From Centaurea solstitialis (taxonomy: Eukaryota > Streptophyta > Magnoliopsida > Asterales > Asteraceae), in contig CM058044.1 of the NCBI GenBank assembly GCA_030169165.1, positions 46,058,443-46,122,442 of the forward strand: a stretch of DNA of 64,000 nt, read 5' to 3'. The notes beneath the pieces were generated by a model. The model worked only from the letters and a program-made list of their open reading frames with translations, had not been told where the DNA came from and made no database searches. Position 1 is the first letter of the stretch; each line of letters begins with the position of its first letter. The translations under genes were made by a program, and so were the position numbers. Positions 11,209 to 20,591 of this stretch are shown here, in pieces.

Positions 11209-11959
11209 TGTTTGTGTAAAAATTTGCTTAAATTATTATTGTAAGATATCGTGAGGCAAAATCGTCAAAAGAAAGAATCTTCGTTCGATAAAACGTGCGA
11301 TAAATAAGAATAAATTGACAAGAAGATTGATGACGCAGGAAAAACCTCTGAACCGAGGAAAAAACCTGCGGCCGACTAACTAGGATAGTCGACGTTGCAC
11401 TATTGATCACCAATAAGGGGTGATATCCTTGATGTTACAGTTGTATCGTACGATTACAATATTGAAATGGATGCCAATGAATGTAAATACAGAGAATAAT
11501 ATTAGTATTGCTATTTTTCTCTCAGAATCAGATGTCTTGTGTGTAGAACTTTGAATCTCTTTTATAGCTGCTTAGATCGTAACTGTCATCTCATAATTGA
11601 GCTATAAATGCAACGGCTATAACTGAAGCTGATTTCACGATCGTAACGTCCAAGCTCTTAAATGAAGAGTGTTTCTTGGTCAAACGGTCGGATTTAAGCT
11701 CGATGAACGATTGCTGTGCTTCGTGGTTATCTTGGATAAGCTTTCCTGCAATAAGAGCAAACTTGTACATGTATATCATTAGTTCAATCGTACGATCATA
11801 AGATGATATCGTGCGATTGTCTTCGATAATTACTTATCTTTGTTTGACGGTAATTATATCTTTATTTCAGGACCTTATCTTAATACAGGAATATCATCCT
11901 GGGATATATCTTACGATTCTAGTCGTTCGATCGTTCGATGATAAAATTTCACCCAAACA
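11209..11959 (-). repeat. 3' LTR of the Ty3 element
   Basis: 751 bp, TG...CA ends. On the minus strand it contains a TATAAAAG box at 11559-11566, the likely core promoter in the U3 part. It carries two exact TCGTACGA octamers (11446, 11788) and the variant TCGTGCGA (11809). The purine tract before it on the minus strand is cttgggggcaaac (about 11960-11972). Confidence 0.93.
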
Positions 11960-12189
11960 GTTTGCCCCCAAGATTTAGAAAATAAATTGTATATTTTCTG
12001 AATCTTATATCTGCAAAATCAAATCGTTAGTACATCGTTTTTATCATGATCAATTTTGTCGAATATGAACTGATCTTCATGTTAACGGCGTTACTAACCA
12101 GGTTAATTGCTAGCTGTCAACACAACGGTTATCTAGGACAGGTGTCGATGCTCGATTCGACCTTTATTTCTTGGGAAGGAGTTTAATTT

Positions 12190-12197
12190 TATATATA
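12190..12197 (+). promoter_or_regulatory. Candidate TATA box of the antisense gene
   Basis: TATATATA lies about 150 bp before the first ATG of the plus-strand gene, between the LTR and that ATG, in an otherwise TATA-poor part of the element. It is a plausible private promoter for the antisense gene, but no transcript evidence is available here. Confidence 0.45.
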
Positions 12198-12341
12198 GAT
12201 AAGATTTCTTCCATAATTATCTCAAAATCTCTTCCAAATTTCGAGTTCAAATTTCTCTAACCGAATCTTTTCAATCTTTAAGAAGATTTAGATCTAATTC
12301 GTCTATAAGGTACCTTTCTCTCCCTCGTTTCAATTCAGTTC

Positions 12342-14458
12342 ATGCGTTTGAAAATCAGAGCTGATAAAGATCCTAGAAACTTCGATTTATTGCGTTTCAA
12401 TAGGTTGCGTAGAAGTCTAGATCGAGTCTGTTTTAGAGAAATCATGGAGGTTAAAAGTACAATTCAAGCAGAAATCGACTTAGTGCACCTTAGGAAACTT
12501 GCTAGGATGCCTAAGGAGACGGTGATCGTATCACCTGGTGAGGTTAGACCCGCTGATGCTCCGGCAGGTTTTTTTGCGCTATTTGAATACCCGTTTAAGA
12601 TAGGATTTACCTGGCCTTACGGTCCTCTGTCTCGTGCTTTCATGACGCGTTTCAGTCTTTCTCCTGGACAGCTCATGCCCCAATTCTGGAGGGTCGTGAG
12701 CGTCATCGAACGTGTAACTGAGAATTGGGGTAGAGCCCCTTTCACCGTCGATGATCTTCTTACGGCTTACACCGTAAAGGTTTCGGACTACAATAGGTAT
12801 GGGATTTATCCCAAGGGTAGGGGTGATGCCATGTTAGTACATGGTACCCAAGCTTTCGATCGAGGGTGGAAGGCCCGATATGCGTTCGTACGATCCTCAT
12901 CAGTCTTGGAGGATGGTGGATGGGTGGCTCCAGAATGGAATCCACTAGGTATAGGATGATTTTTTACTCTGCTTTGATGTTATCGTATGATTTCTTATCG
13001 TACGTTTCTTTTTGCAGAAATTGATTTTATTTTCGAGGAATCCACTGAAGCTGTTAATCGTTTCCTGGAATACGGCGTTCAGGAAAGATCGTACGGGAAA
13101 TCAAAGGGAAAAAGCCAAAAGGAAGATAGCGACGAGGAGTTCGAAGTGCAGGTGCTAAGTGAAGAAGAAAAAGAAGAAGAAGAAGAGATGGAAGGTAAAT
13201 CGCGCGATGATATTCTATCTTACGTTTTCTTGCACCGTACGATATTAACGTACGTTTTCTTGTTTATTTCAGGCCAAAAGAAACCTGCGAAGAAGCTGGC
13301 CAATATAGCGGCGGCCAAGAGAGCCTTGGAGAAGAAGAAGGGAGTAAGTGGCGTGGAGCCACAACTCAAGAAGACGAGGTCTTCTTCGGGTGCTTCGATT
13401 GCATCGAAGGAAGCCGTACGACAGGCGGACGATGTGGTCGATGCGACCCCGATTCACACTGCTCCCCCTCCTGCGATGTCTCCTACGATGCCAAAGGAGA
13501 AAAGAGCTTCGGTCAAGCCTCCAAAAGGGAAGGAGGGTGAAACGTCGATCCATATATCCCTTCCATCGAGCTTTCTTGAGGGCGATGTCATCAACCAGGA
13601 TGACCTCTTCCCAGCCATCGAACAATATCTGCTTCCATCGCAGAAGGCTCATATGGACATGCGCCGGATCAGTGAGCTCGACGCTGGTGCCGTGGGATAC
13701 GCCTTCATGGTAAGTTTCTTTTTATAATGTTCTATCCTACGATATATTATTTGTGTTTATTCTAACCATCTTACGTTATGCAGTCGTTGCAAGCGTCTCT
13801 CGGTCTTCATCAAAGGTTGGAGACTGTTCAAAAGGATATGAAGGCAAGGATGTCCAGCGAGAGGGCTGCAGTGAATGAGGCGAAGAGGGCTCAAGAAAAA
13901 ATGGCAAAGATGGTGGCCGAGCTCGATGCCAGACAAGTCAAGCTGGATGACTTAGAGGCTAAGTTGGAGGAGGCTGAGCATTTGCGATCTGAGCAACGTG
14001 CGAGGTTAATCGCCTCCAACAATCGTGCGATGAAGCTAGAGGAAGAGCTCGAAGCTCTACGGAGGGAGTATGCTGATCGTGAGAAGGCCTCATTATCTGA
14101 GATCCAGGATCTCAAGGATGAGATGGTATTGACAAGGATGGTGGCCCGTGCAGCCGTAATACGCCAATTCGTTGGTGGCACGTACACCATCGAAGCTGCT
14201 AAAGGGGAGCTGGGGGCTTTCCGTGATGCGATGGGGTCTGATGAGCTCCTGGATGCTGATGACGCTAAGGATGCCGATGAGGAGGAAGAAGGTGCTGAAA
14301 AGAGCAAAGAGGCTGAAGTCACGATGATCGAGGAGGAGGATAAAAATGAAGATGCCTCTGGATCCGGCATCGTGGATAAGGCTGCTGAAGTTACTCCTCC
14401 TATCGTAGAAGTTAGTGTAGAAGAGGGTATTAGCGTAGAGGCTACCCCTGAAGTTTAA
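12342..14458 (+). CDS. Antisense accessory gene (aORF) of the Tat element, four exons
   Basis: Exons 12342-12948, 13018-13194, 13273-13709 and 13784-14458 join in frame through three 69-78 bp introns with gt/ag ends, giving 631 residues. Residues about 60-165 (PAGFFALFEYPFKIGF, SLSPGQLMPQFWRV) resemble the plant 'putative gypsy type transposon' domain (PF04195, Transposase_28). Exon 2 ends in an acidic EEEKEEEEEMEG stretch. Exon 3 opens with a lysine-rich KKPAKKLANIAAAKRALEKK segment that could be a nuclear signal. Exon 4 is a long heptad-rich coiled coil followed by an acidic tail. It lies between integrase and the 3' LTR but on the opposite strand to gag-pol, as extra ORFs do in some Tat elements. 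Biochemical function is unknown. Reading frame and splice sites are clean, suggesting recent selection. Confidence 0.8.
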
Positions 14459-14982
14459 TCGATGTAATCATAGTACTTTAAGTACTTTTTAATGAAATTA
14501 TCTATTTTTGCAATCGTACGATGTTTTAGTACTTGTTATTTTTGTTCTAAGTACTTTTAGTAAATAGATAATCGTGCGTTTTTAGTTAATTTTGTCATTT
14601 AAGGCCTTAATTAATCGTGCGTTTTGTCTTGCGATGTTTATCGTGAGTTTAAGGCGCTTAAAAAAAAAATTTTTTTAGAAACGTTTCTGTTAATCGTGCG
14701 TCTGGCGTTTTGACTTGCGCTCTTGCGATTTGAAATTGATGCATCTTTTAATTTCTATGCGATTTTAAGCATATTGTTTTATCGGGTGATGTTTGCCATA
14801 GATAGTGCGATGTCTGTGATAGTCATGCGATATCATGCGATAATCTTACTATGTCTTGTGATAATCGTGCGTTACCTGCGAGTAAAATTGGCTAAGGGGT
14901 GGCCGTTGGATTGACCAACGGCGCTCCGATGCCTAAGTCAGTAATCGTTCGATGAAATAATAGTAAAAAATAAAAAAGGGTT
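14459..14982. other. Spacer between antisense gene and integrase, motif-rich
   Basis: The two convergent transcription units of the element end here. The 524 bp hold one TCGTACGA (14514) and four copies of aatcgtgcgt (near 14569, 14612, 14691 and 14865), with tgcgat/atcatgcgat variants around 14807-14840. No open frame of note. Terminators for both strands would be expected here. Confidence 0.6.
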
Positions 14983-16542
14983 TCAGAAATAGTACCTTTT
15001 TAGATGAGTTGCATTCCAACTACGTGGGATTTCAATACCTTCAATGGTTGAAATTTTATAGGCTCCTTTTCCCATGATTTTGGTAATGATGTAAGGACCT
15101 TCCCATTTGATGGAAAGTTTTCCAGCATTCGATTCTTGTGTATTTGGGAAGACACGTCGTAGGACATAATCTCCAAGTTGAAATACCTTGACTTTTACCT
15201 TTTTATTGAAGTAGCGTTCAATCATAGCTTTCTGCGATGCCATTTTCTGAAAGGCTTTCTCTCTTAGTTCTTCCAAAGCATCAACATCGTAACACAAGTC
15301 TATCGAGTTTTGTTCAATCGTACGATGTCGAGCAACAGGAACTTGTGATTCGATTGGAAGGACTGCTTCACATCCATATACCAAGGAAAAAGGAGTTTGC
15401 CCAGTCGCAGTTCTAGGTGTCGTGCGATTTGCCCATAAAACAGATGGTAACTCTTCGACCCATCGACCCTTTGCAGCTTTCAACCTCTTTCGAATAGAAT
15501 TAATAATGGTCTTGTTGCTGGATTCGGCCAAGCCGTTGGATTGTGGATATCTCGGAGTCGATGTAATGAGTTTTATCCCACGTTCATCGCAGAACTTTCG
15601 AGTTCTTTCACTTATAAATTGGGATCCATTATCGCACGTTATTTCTGATGGTATTCCAAACCTGTAAATGATGTTAGTTTGGATAAAGGAGATAACTTCC
15701 TTATCCCTAACCTGTGAGAAGGCTGCGGCTTCGATCCATTTAGAGAAATAATCAGTAAGAACAAGTAAAAATACTTTTTGACCTGGAGCAGGTGGTAATT
15801 TTCCTACGATGTCCATCCCCCATCGCATGAATGGCCATGGGATTAAGACAGAGTGTAGGGGTTCAGAAGGTAGATGTGACGTACCTGAGTGTCTTTGACA
15901 AGCATCGCACCTTTGAACGTATCTTATCGAGTCTTCTCGAAGAGTAGGCCAGTAATACCCTTGTCTCGAGATTCTGTTAGCAAGGCTTCTGCCCCCAGAA
16001 TGATTTCCACATTCTCCATCGTGCATCTCCTGAAGGATTCGATCGATTTCTTGCTTACTCACCACACATCGTAAGATTAGACCCGTTGTAGACCTTCGAT
16101 ATAGTTGATCATCGAAGATCGTATATCGAGAGCTTTTAATTCTGATTTTCCGGGCTTCTAATTTGTCTTCAGGGAGCTGGTCGTTTTTGAGATAGTTCCA
16201 TATATCATTCGACCAATCGTGGTTTTCTTCGATCAAATGAGCTTCTTCGATTGTGGGCGACATAAGATGTATTATCGGAACACTTTCTAAGGCTGGTTCG
16301 TTGAATGCGGATCCCAAGTTAGCCAAGGCATCGGCTTGCATATTCAGGTCTTTTGGGATTTGCTCTATCGAGAATTTATCAAATCGTGCGATCTTATCTT
16401 TTGCAATCTTGAGGTACGATATCATTTTTGAATCTTTTGCTTGAAATTCGCCATTGATTTGGTTCACTACTAGTAGTGAATCGCTTCGTACGTGTAGCCA
16501 TCGTGCCCCCAAGTCATATGCCATATCCAATCCAGCAATCAA
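14983..16542 (-). CDS. Ty3 pol, 3' part: RNase H end and integrase
   Basis: 519 residues open from the first methionine after the internal stop. Residues 1-100 (LHVRSDSLLVVNQINGEFQ, NMQADALANLGS) are the end of the archaeal-type RNase H. Residues about 170-225 form the zinc-binding HHCC domain (HDGECGNHSGG, CDACQRHSG). The integrase core follows with the catalytic D,D,E seen in MDIVGKL, TCDNGSQF and SNGLAESSNKTI. A C-terminal KWEGPYIITKIMGKGAYKI stretch ends the protein. It is in the same reading frame as the upstream pol segment, so it is the downstream part of one polyprotein, not a separate gene. Integrase inserts the cDNA into the genome. Confidence 0.88.
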   Translation of the reverse strand: MIAGLDMAYDLGARWLHVRSDSLLVVNQINGEFQAKDSKMISYLKIAKDKIARFDKFSIEQIPKDLNMQADALANLGSAFNEPALESVPIIHLMSPTIEEAHLIEENHDWSNDIWNYLKNDQLPEDKLEARKIRIKSSRYTIFDDQLYRRSTTGLILRCVVSKQEIDRILQEMHDGECGNHSGGRSLANRISRQGYYWPTLREDSIRYVQRCDACQRHSGTSHLPSEPLHSVLIPWPFMRWGMDIVGKLPPAPGQKVFLLVLTDYFSKWIEAAAFSQVRDKEVISFIQTNIIYRFGIPSEITCDNGSQFISERTRKFCDERGIKLITSTPRYPQSNGLAESSNKTIINSIRKRLKAAKGRWVEELPSVLWANRTTPRTATGQTPFSLVYGCEAVLPIESQVPVARHRTIEQNSIDLCYDVDALEELREKAFQKMASQKAMIERYFNKKVKVKVFQLGDYVLRRVFPNTQESNAGKLSIKWEGPYIITKIMGKGAYKISTIEGIEIPRSWNATHLKRYYF

Positions 16543-16584
16543 GGCTTCATACTCTGCTTCATTGTTAGTGGTTTTGAACTCACA

Positions 16585-16587
16585 TCA
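16585..16587 (-). other. In-frame TGA within the second RNase H domain
   Basis: The frame before and after the TGA is the same (minus strand, phase shared with gag and integrase) and conserved RNase H motifs lie on both sides (GSGLGVVLKS before, NNEAEYEALIAG after). The stop therefore interrupts one domain. A single C-to-T change at a CpG would explain it, as expected after cytosine methylation. Confidence 0.85.
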
Positions 16588-18243
16588 TATTGAATACACC
16601 ATATTGCCCCCATGTGATGATTTCAGGACTACTCCCAATCCTGATCCTCGTGCGTTAGAAGCTCCATCAACATGCATGGTCCATGGTTCGTTGTCATGAA
16701 TCATCACATTACTGATTTCACCGCATGATGGTTCTTCGATTCCAGGACTGAATTCAGCTACGAAATCTGCCAACGCTTGAGACTTTATCGCTGTTCTTGG
16801 TTGATACGTTAGATCAAAGCTGCTAAGATAAATACTCCACTTTGCTAATCGTCCTGTAAGTTCAGGCTTACGAAGTACAATCTTAAGAGGATAATTAGTA
16901 ACAACGATTATATGATGCGATTCGAAGTAATGCCTTAACTTTTTTGCTGCAGTCACGAGACCAAGTAAAAGCTTTTCCATAGATGTATACCTTGTTTCAG
17001 CATCGAGAAAAGACTTACTTATGTAATAGATAGGTTGCTGATGTTGGTCACCTTCTCGTACGAGCACTGCACTAACGGCGTTGTTACTTACAGCGAGGTA
17101 CAACTGCAAGCTCTCACCTTCGATTGGTTTCGTTAGTAATGGAGGATTGGACATGTATTTCTTTAAACTTTGTAGTGCTTCCTCATGTGCTTCTGTCCAA
17201 TCGAAGCCTTTGTTTTTTCGAAGCACGTTGTAGAACAAGTGACACTTATCTGATGATCGTGAGATGAACCTGTTCAAGGCTGCTACTCGTCCGGTCAACT
17301 TTTGTACCTCTTTTACAGTCCTTGGTGATTGAATTTCCAAGATTGCTTTGATCTGTTCTGGACTTGCTTCGATCCCTCGTTGCGTAACCATGTATCCAAG
17401 AAACTTTCCTGCACGTACCCCGAAGGAGCACTTGGTTGGGTTGAGTTTCATCTTGTATTCTCGTAATATATCGAACGATTGCTTCAGATGCTGGATATGA
17501 TCTTGTGATCGTTCCGACTTTACGAGCATATCATCGATGTATACTTCCATCGTACGACCGAGATAATCTTTGAACATCCTGTTTACAAGCCTTTGGTACG
17601 TTGATCCAGCATTCTTGAGCCCAAATGGCATTACTTTATAACAATATATGCCCTTATCGGTCATAAACGCGGTCTTTTCTTGATCATCTTTGTGCATTAG
17701 GATCTGATTGTATCCGGAATAGGCATCCATGAACGTTAGTAGCTCGTGTCCCGCAGTTGCATCGACCATCGCATCAATATGTGGCAAAGGAAAGGGATCC
17801 TTTGGACACGCTTTGTTTAAGTCTGTAAAGTCGATGCACACTCGCCACTTTCCATTCTTCTTTTGTACTACCACCACGTTAGCGAGCCAATCTGGATACT
17901 TCACTTCTCGAATTTTTCCCGTTTTGAGTAGGTTTTCTACCTCCTCGTTGATGACCTTGTTGCGTTCCGGTGCAAACTTGCGTCTTTTTTGCTTAACGGG
18001 TTTAAACGTAGGATCCACGTTTAACTTGTGCGATATGATGTTAGGATCTATCCCTACCATATCCTCGTGTGACCACGCAAAACAATCCGAGTGTTCCTGC
18101 AAAAAAGAAATTATACTATTTTTTATATCAGGGGTTAGAGTTGCTCCTACGAAGACCTTGCGATCAGGATGTTTTGGATCTAGCACGACTTCTTCAAGTT
18201 GAAGGTCATCGTACGATCGTACTCCATCCTGGCTCTGTAATTG
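16585..18243 (-). CDS. Ty3 pol, 5' part: reverse transcriptase and RNase H
   Basis: This frame continues directly from gag after the UAG at 18244-18246. There is no ATG between the stop and the conserved region, so it must be made by readthrough. The reverse transcriptase shows the catalytic aspartate of LLTFMDAYSGYNQ and the YIDD box (MEVYIDDMLVKS). A connection/RNase H part follows (AVSAVLVREGDQ, ETRYTSMEKLLLGL, FDLTYQPR). Then a second RNase H begins at MHVDGASNARGSGLGVV and is cut by a TGA at 16585-16587. Two RNase H domains in tandem are a mark of the Tat lineage. The enzyme copies the RNA genome into DNA. Confidence 0.88.
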   Translation of the reverse strand, partial: QLQSQDGVRSYDDLQLEEVVLDPKHPDRKVFVGATLTPDIKNSIISFLQEHSDCFAWSHEDMVGIDPNIISHKLNVDPTFKPVKQKRRKFAPERNKVINEEVENLLKTGKIREVKYPDWLANVVVVQKKNGKWRVCIDFTDLNKACPKDPFPLPHIDAMVDATAGHELLTFMDAYSGYNQILMHKDDQEKTAFMTDKGIYCYKVMPFGLKNAGSTYQRLVNRMFKDYLGRTMEVYIDDMLVKSERSQDHIQHLKQSFDILREYKMKLNPTKCSFGVRAGKFLGYMVTQRGIEASPEQIKAILEIQSPRTVKEVQKLTGRVAALNRFISRSSDKCHLFYNVLRKNKGFDWTEAHEEALQSLKKYMSNPPLLTKPIEGESLQLYLAVSNNAVSAVLVREGDQHQQPIYYISKSFLDAETRYTSMEKLLLGLVTAAKKLRHYFESHHIIVVTNYPLKIVLRKPELTGRLAKWSIYLSSFDLTYQPRTAIKSQALADFVAEFSPGIEEPSCGEISNVMIHDNEPWTMHVDGASNARGSGLGVVLKSSHGGNMVYSI

Positions 18244-18246
18244 CTA
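18238..18246 (-). promoter_or_regulatory. UAG readthrough site between gag-pro and pol
   Basis: The codons on the minus strand are TAG CAA TTA, which matches the CARYYA context known from tobamovirus replicase readthrough. The downstream frame is open, in phase with gag and encodes reverse transcriptase. This would set the Gag to Gag-Pol ratio by occasional suppression of the stop. Confidence 0.75.
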
Positions 18247-20487
18247 GATATCGTGCGGCTTGGCTTTCATTGTAATCTTGTAGCACTCCCGTGCGATTTT
18301 CTTTTCACTGATTATCTCTTGCACACCCCATGGAGATGGGAATTTGATCTTCTGATGATACGTTGATGGTACGGCCTTCATATCGTGGATCCAAGGTCTT
18401 CCAAGTATGGCATTGTAAGCGGAAGGACAATCGATGACGTTGAACTTTGTTTGCTTGTTTATGCCTTTAGCAAAGACTGGCAGTATAATTTCTCCAAGAG
18501 TACTAGTGGCATCTCCATTGAATCCAATTAACGTCGTGGTTCGTCGTACAATATTGGATCGATCGATACCCATGATCTTGAGTGTTTCTACGAATATCAC
18601 GTTTGCTGAGCTGCCCCCATCGATCAACACCCTTTTGGTTAAACAATTACCAATGTTTAGTTGAATGACCAAAGCATCGTGGTGTTTTTGATAAGCGTCC
18701 GACATATCTTCGATATCGAACGATATTCTTGTTGCGTCAAGCTCTTTATCATCTGTAGATCTGGATTCGCTTGGGATAGGATGCCCTTCGGGCCCTTCAC
18801 GTGCGTGCCTTTTTGCTGCTGAATAGGTAAGACCGCACACGTCTGATCCTCCTGTAATACAATTGACCACCTTTGCTGGAACGGGCGATGTTGGTCTTTT
18901 CGTGCTATCATCGAGAAGATTTTCGAGATGTCCGTTCGTTTTGAGGTATGCGATCTCCTTCTTTAAGCTAATACAATCGTCTGTATTGTGTCCGTGGTCA
19001 TTGTGGAAATCGCACCATTTTGATTGATCTTTGTCCTTGCTGGGATTCTCTGGTTTTTTGGGCCATCGTACGTTAACTTCCAAGTTCCGTAGAGAATCCA
19101 CCAAGTCTTTCGCTGTACCTGCAAAATGGTAAGTTGACAAATCTGGATATCTTACTTTACTTTTACCTTGGCTCGAACGTTTGTTCTGATCTCGTCGAGA
19201 ATTGTCAATCTTGTTAACTCGTTTAGGTTTGAAATCATGTTTCTGTGCTCCAAGATTCTTCTTTTCATTCGAGTGTTTACGCCGGAAAATTGCATCATCT
19301 TCAATCCTCATGTGAGCTAATGTACGAGCTCGTACATCATCGAAGTTTTCTGGTGGATACTTCGTTAGATCTGTGTATAACTCCGAAGATGTATCTAACC
19401 CACGTTTGTATGCTTCGATCGCCGTCCGCACATCGCAGTTCTTGACTTCGATCATCTCTGCATTGAACCTGTTAAAATATTCACGAATGGTTTCACCTGT
19501 TTTTTGTACGACATAATAGAGATCGCTCGTTTGTTTCTCCATCTTGCGACTGCTTGCAAACTGCCGGGTAAACTGGTTTACCAACTCGGACCATGACGCG
19601 ATGCTCTTGGGTTTCAAATTGATTAACCATTGCAACGCAGCTCCGGTAAGTGTTGATCCAAAGCCTTTGCACATACAAATTTCTTGAAACTGGGTTGGAA
19701 TAGGAACTGTCCATACTAGCTGCTTGTATTGTGCGATGTGTTCCACAGGATCAGAGATTCCAGAGTATTTTGTTGTAAAAGCTGGAATGTTATATTTTTT
19801 GGGGATATCAACAAGAGCAATCTCATCGATATAGGGTGAGGCTTGGAATCCGGTTTTAGGTTCAACTTCGATGGGTACAGCAGCTCCAGGAAGTTTGGTC
19901 AACAATGCGAGCATTGCTTTATTTTGTTCTTCTAGCATTTTTAATCGAATATCCACGATATCATTGGGTGGTGGATTACTAGAGGTTCCCGAAACGTTTG
20001 ATAAGTTTGGAATATGAGTTATGGGGGTAGCTGCGGTGGGAACGTGCGATATAGGTTCTGGAATAGGTATAAAGGGACGAGGCCCTGTTTGAGGTTGGTT
20101 GTAAGTAAACGTGGTTGCTCCTGGGTAAGGACCTGATGGTAACGGGGGAAAGATAGGACGTGAATTGTTGACTGGGGGTGGCGGTGGTAAGCTAACTTGT
20201 GATATTTGCGGTGGTGGTGGCAAGTTAACTTGCGATACTTGAGGTGGAATGAAAGATTGTGACATTTGTGGTTGTACAAATGGAGGTTGAGAAACAGGGG
20301 GTGGATTTTGAGGAAAAAATGGCCTTTGCTGATGAACGGAAACTGGGATGTGAGAAGTTTGCGGATTCGATGCTCTCAATCTAGACAGTTCACCATTCAT
20401 TTGTAAGTTCTGCTCATTCAACCATTGGATTTGTTCTTGTGCTGCTGCCAATTGTTGCTGCAAAGTTGTTTGAGAACTGCTTGTCAT
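18244..20487 (-). CDS. Ty3 gag-protease polyprotein
   Basis: 747 residues. A short glutamine-rich helix (about 8-40) is followed by a proline-rich, poorly structured region (45-180). The retrotransposon gag domain lies at about 270-375 (GAALQWLINLKPKSIASW, GETIREYFNRFNAEM). A basic linker follows, then a zinc-knuckle-like WCDFHNDHGHNTDDC (491-505). The aspartic protease has its catalytic D623 in LIDGGSSANVIF and an AILGRPWIHD flap-like strand near 693-702. Gag builds the particle that packages the RNA; protease cleaves the polyproteins. The ORF ends in a UAG with a strong readthrough context leading into pol. Confidence 0.88.
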   Translation of the reverse strand: MTSSSQTTLQQQLAAAQEQIQWLNEQNLQMNGELSRLRASNPQTSHIPVSVHQQRPFFPQNPPPVSQPPFVQPQMSQSFIPPQVSQVNLPPPPQISQVSLPPPPPVNNSRPIFPPLPSGPYPGATTFTYNQPQTGPRPFIPIPEPISHVPTAATPITHIPNLSNVSGTSSNPPPNDIVDIRLKMLEEQNKAMLALLTKLPGAAVPIEVEPKTGFQASPYIDEIALVDIPKKYNIPAFTTKYSGISDPVEHIAQYKQLVWTVPIPTQFQEICMCKGFGSTLTGAALQWLINLKPKSIASWSELVNQFTRQFASSRKMEKQTSDLYYVVQKTGETIREYFNRFNAEMIEVKNCDVRTAIEAYKRGLDTSSELYTDLTKYPPENFDDVRARTLAHMRIEDDAIFRRKHSNEKKNLGAQKHDFKPKRVNKIDNSRRDQNKRSSQGKSKVRYPDLSTYHFAGTAKDLVDSLRNLEVNVRWPKKPENPSKDKDQSKWCDFHNDHGHNTDDCISLKKEIAYLKTNGHLENLLDDSTKRPTSPVPAKVVNCITGGSDVCGLTYSAAKRHAREGPEGHPIPSESRSTDDKELDATRISFDIEDMSDAYQKHHDALVIQLNIGNCLTKRVLIDGGSSANVIFVETLKIMGIDRSNIVRRTTTLIGFNGDATSTLGEIILPVFAKGINKQTKFNVIDCPSAYNAILGRPWIHDMKAVPSTYHQKIKFPSPWGVQEIISEKKIARECYKITMKAKPHDI

Positions 20488-20570
20488 GTTCCTGTACTCA
20501 ATTCACAAAGAAGCTCGAAGAAATAGGTTAGTAAACTGACGCCTTATCGAACAAGATTTTCTCAAAACGG

Positions 20571-20588
20571 GCCCCACGGTGGGCGCCA
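20571..20588 (-). other. Primer binding site of the Ty3 element
   Basis: Three bases after the 5' LTR the minus strand reads TGGCGCCCACCGTGGGGC, an 18-base TGG-starting primer site of the kind used by Ty3-type plant elements. I did not assign the priming tRNA. Confidence 0.75.
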
Positions 20589-20591
20589 AAC

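Noticed and set aside
12760..14370. Minus-strand frames of 61-159 codons opposite the antisense gene
   Set aside because: Serine/alanine-rich shadows of the acidic coiled-coil exons; no independent start context or domain.
18069..18275. Plus-strand frames opposite the Ty3 gag-pol junction
   Set aside because: Shadows of the conserved minus-strand polyprotein.
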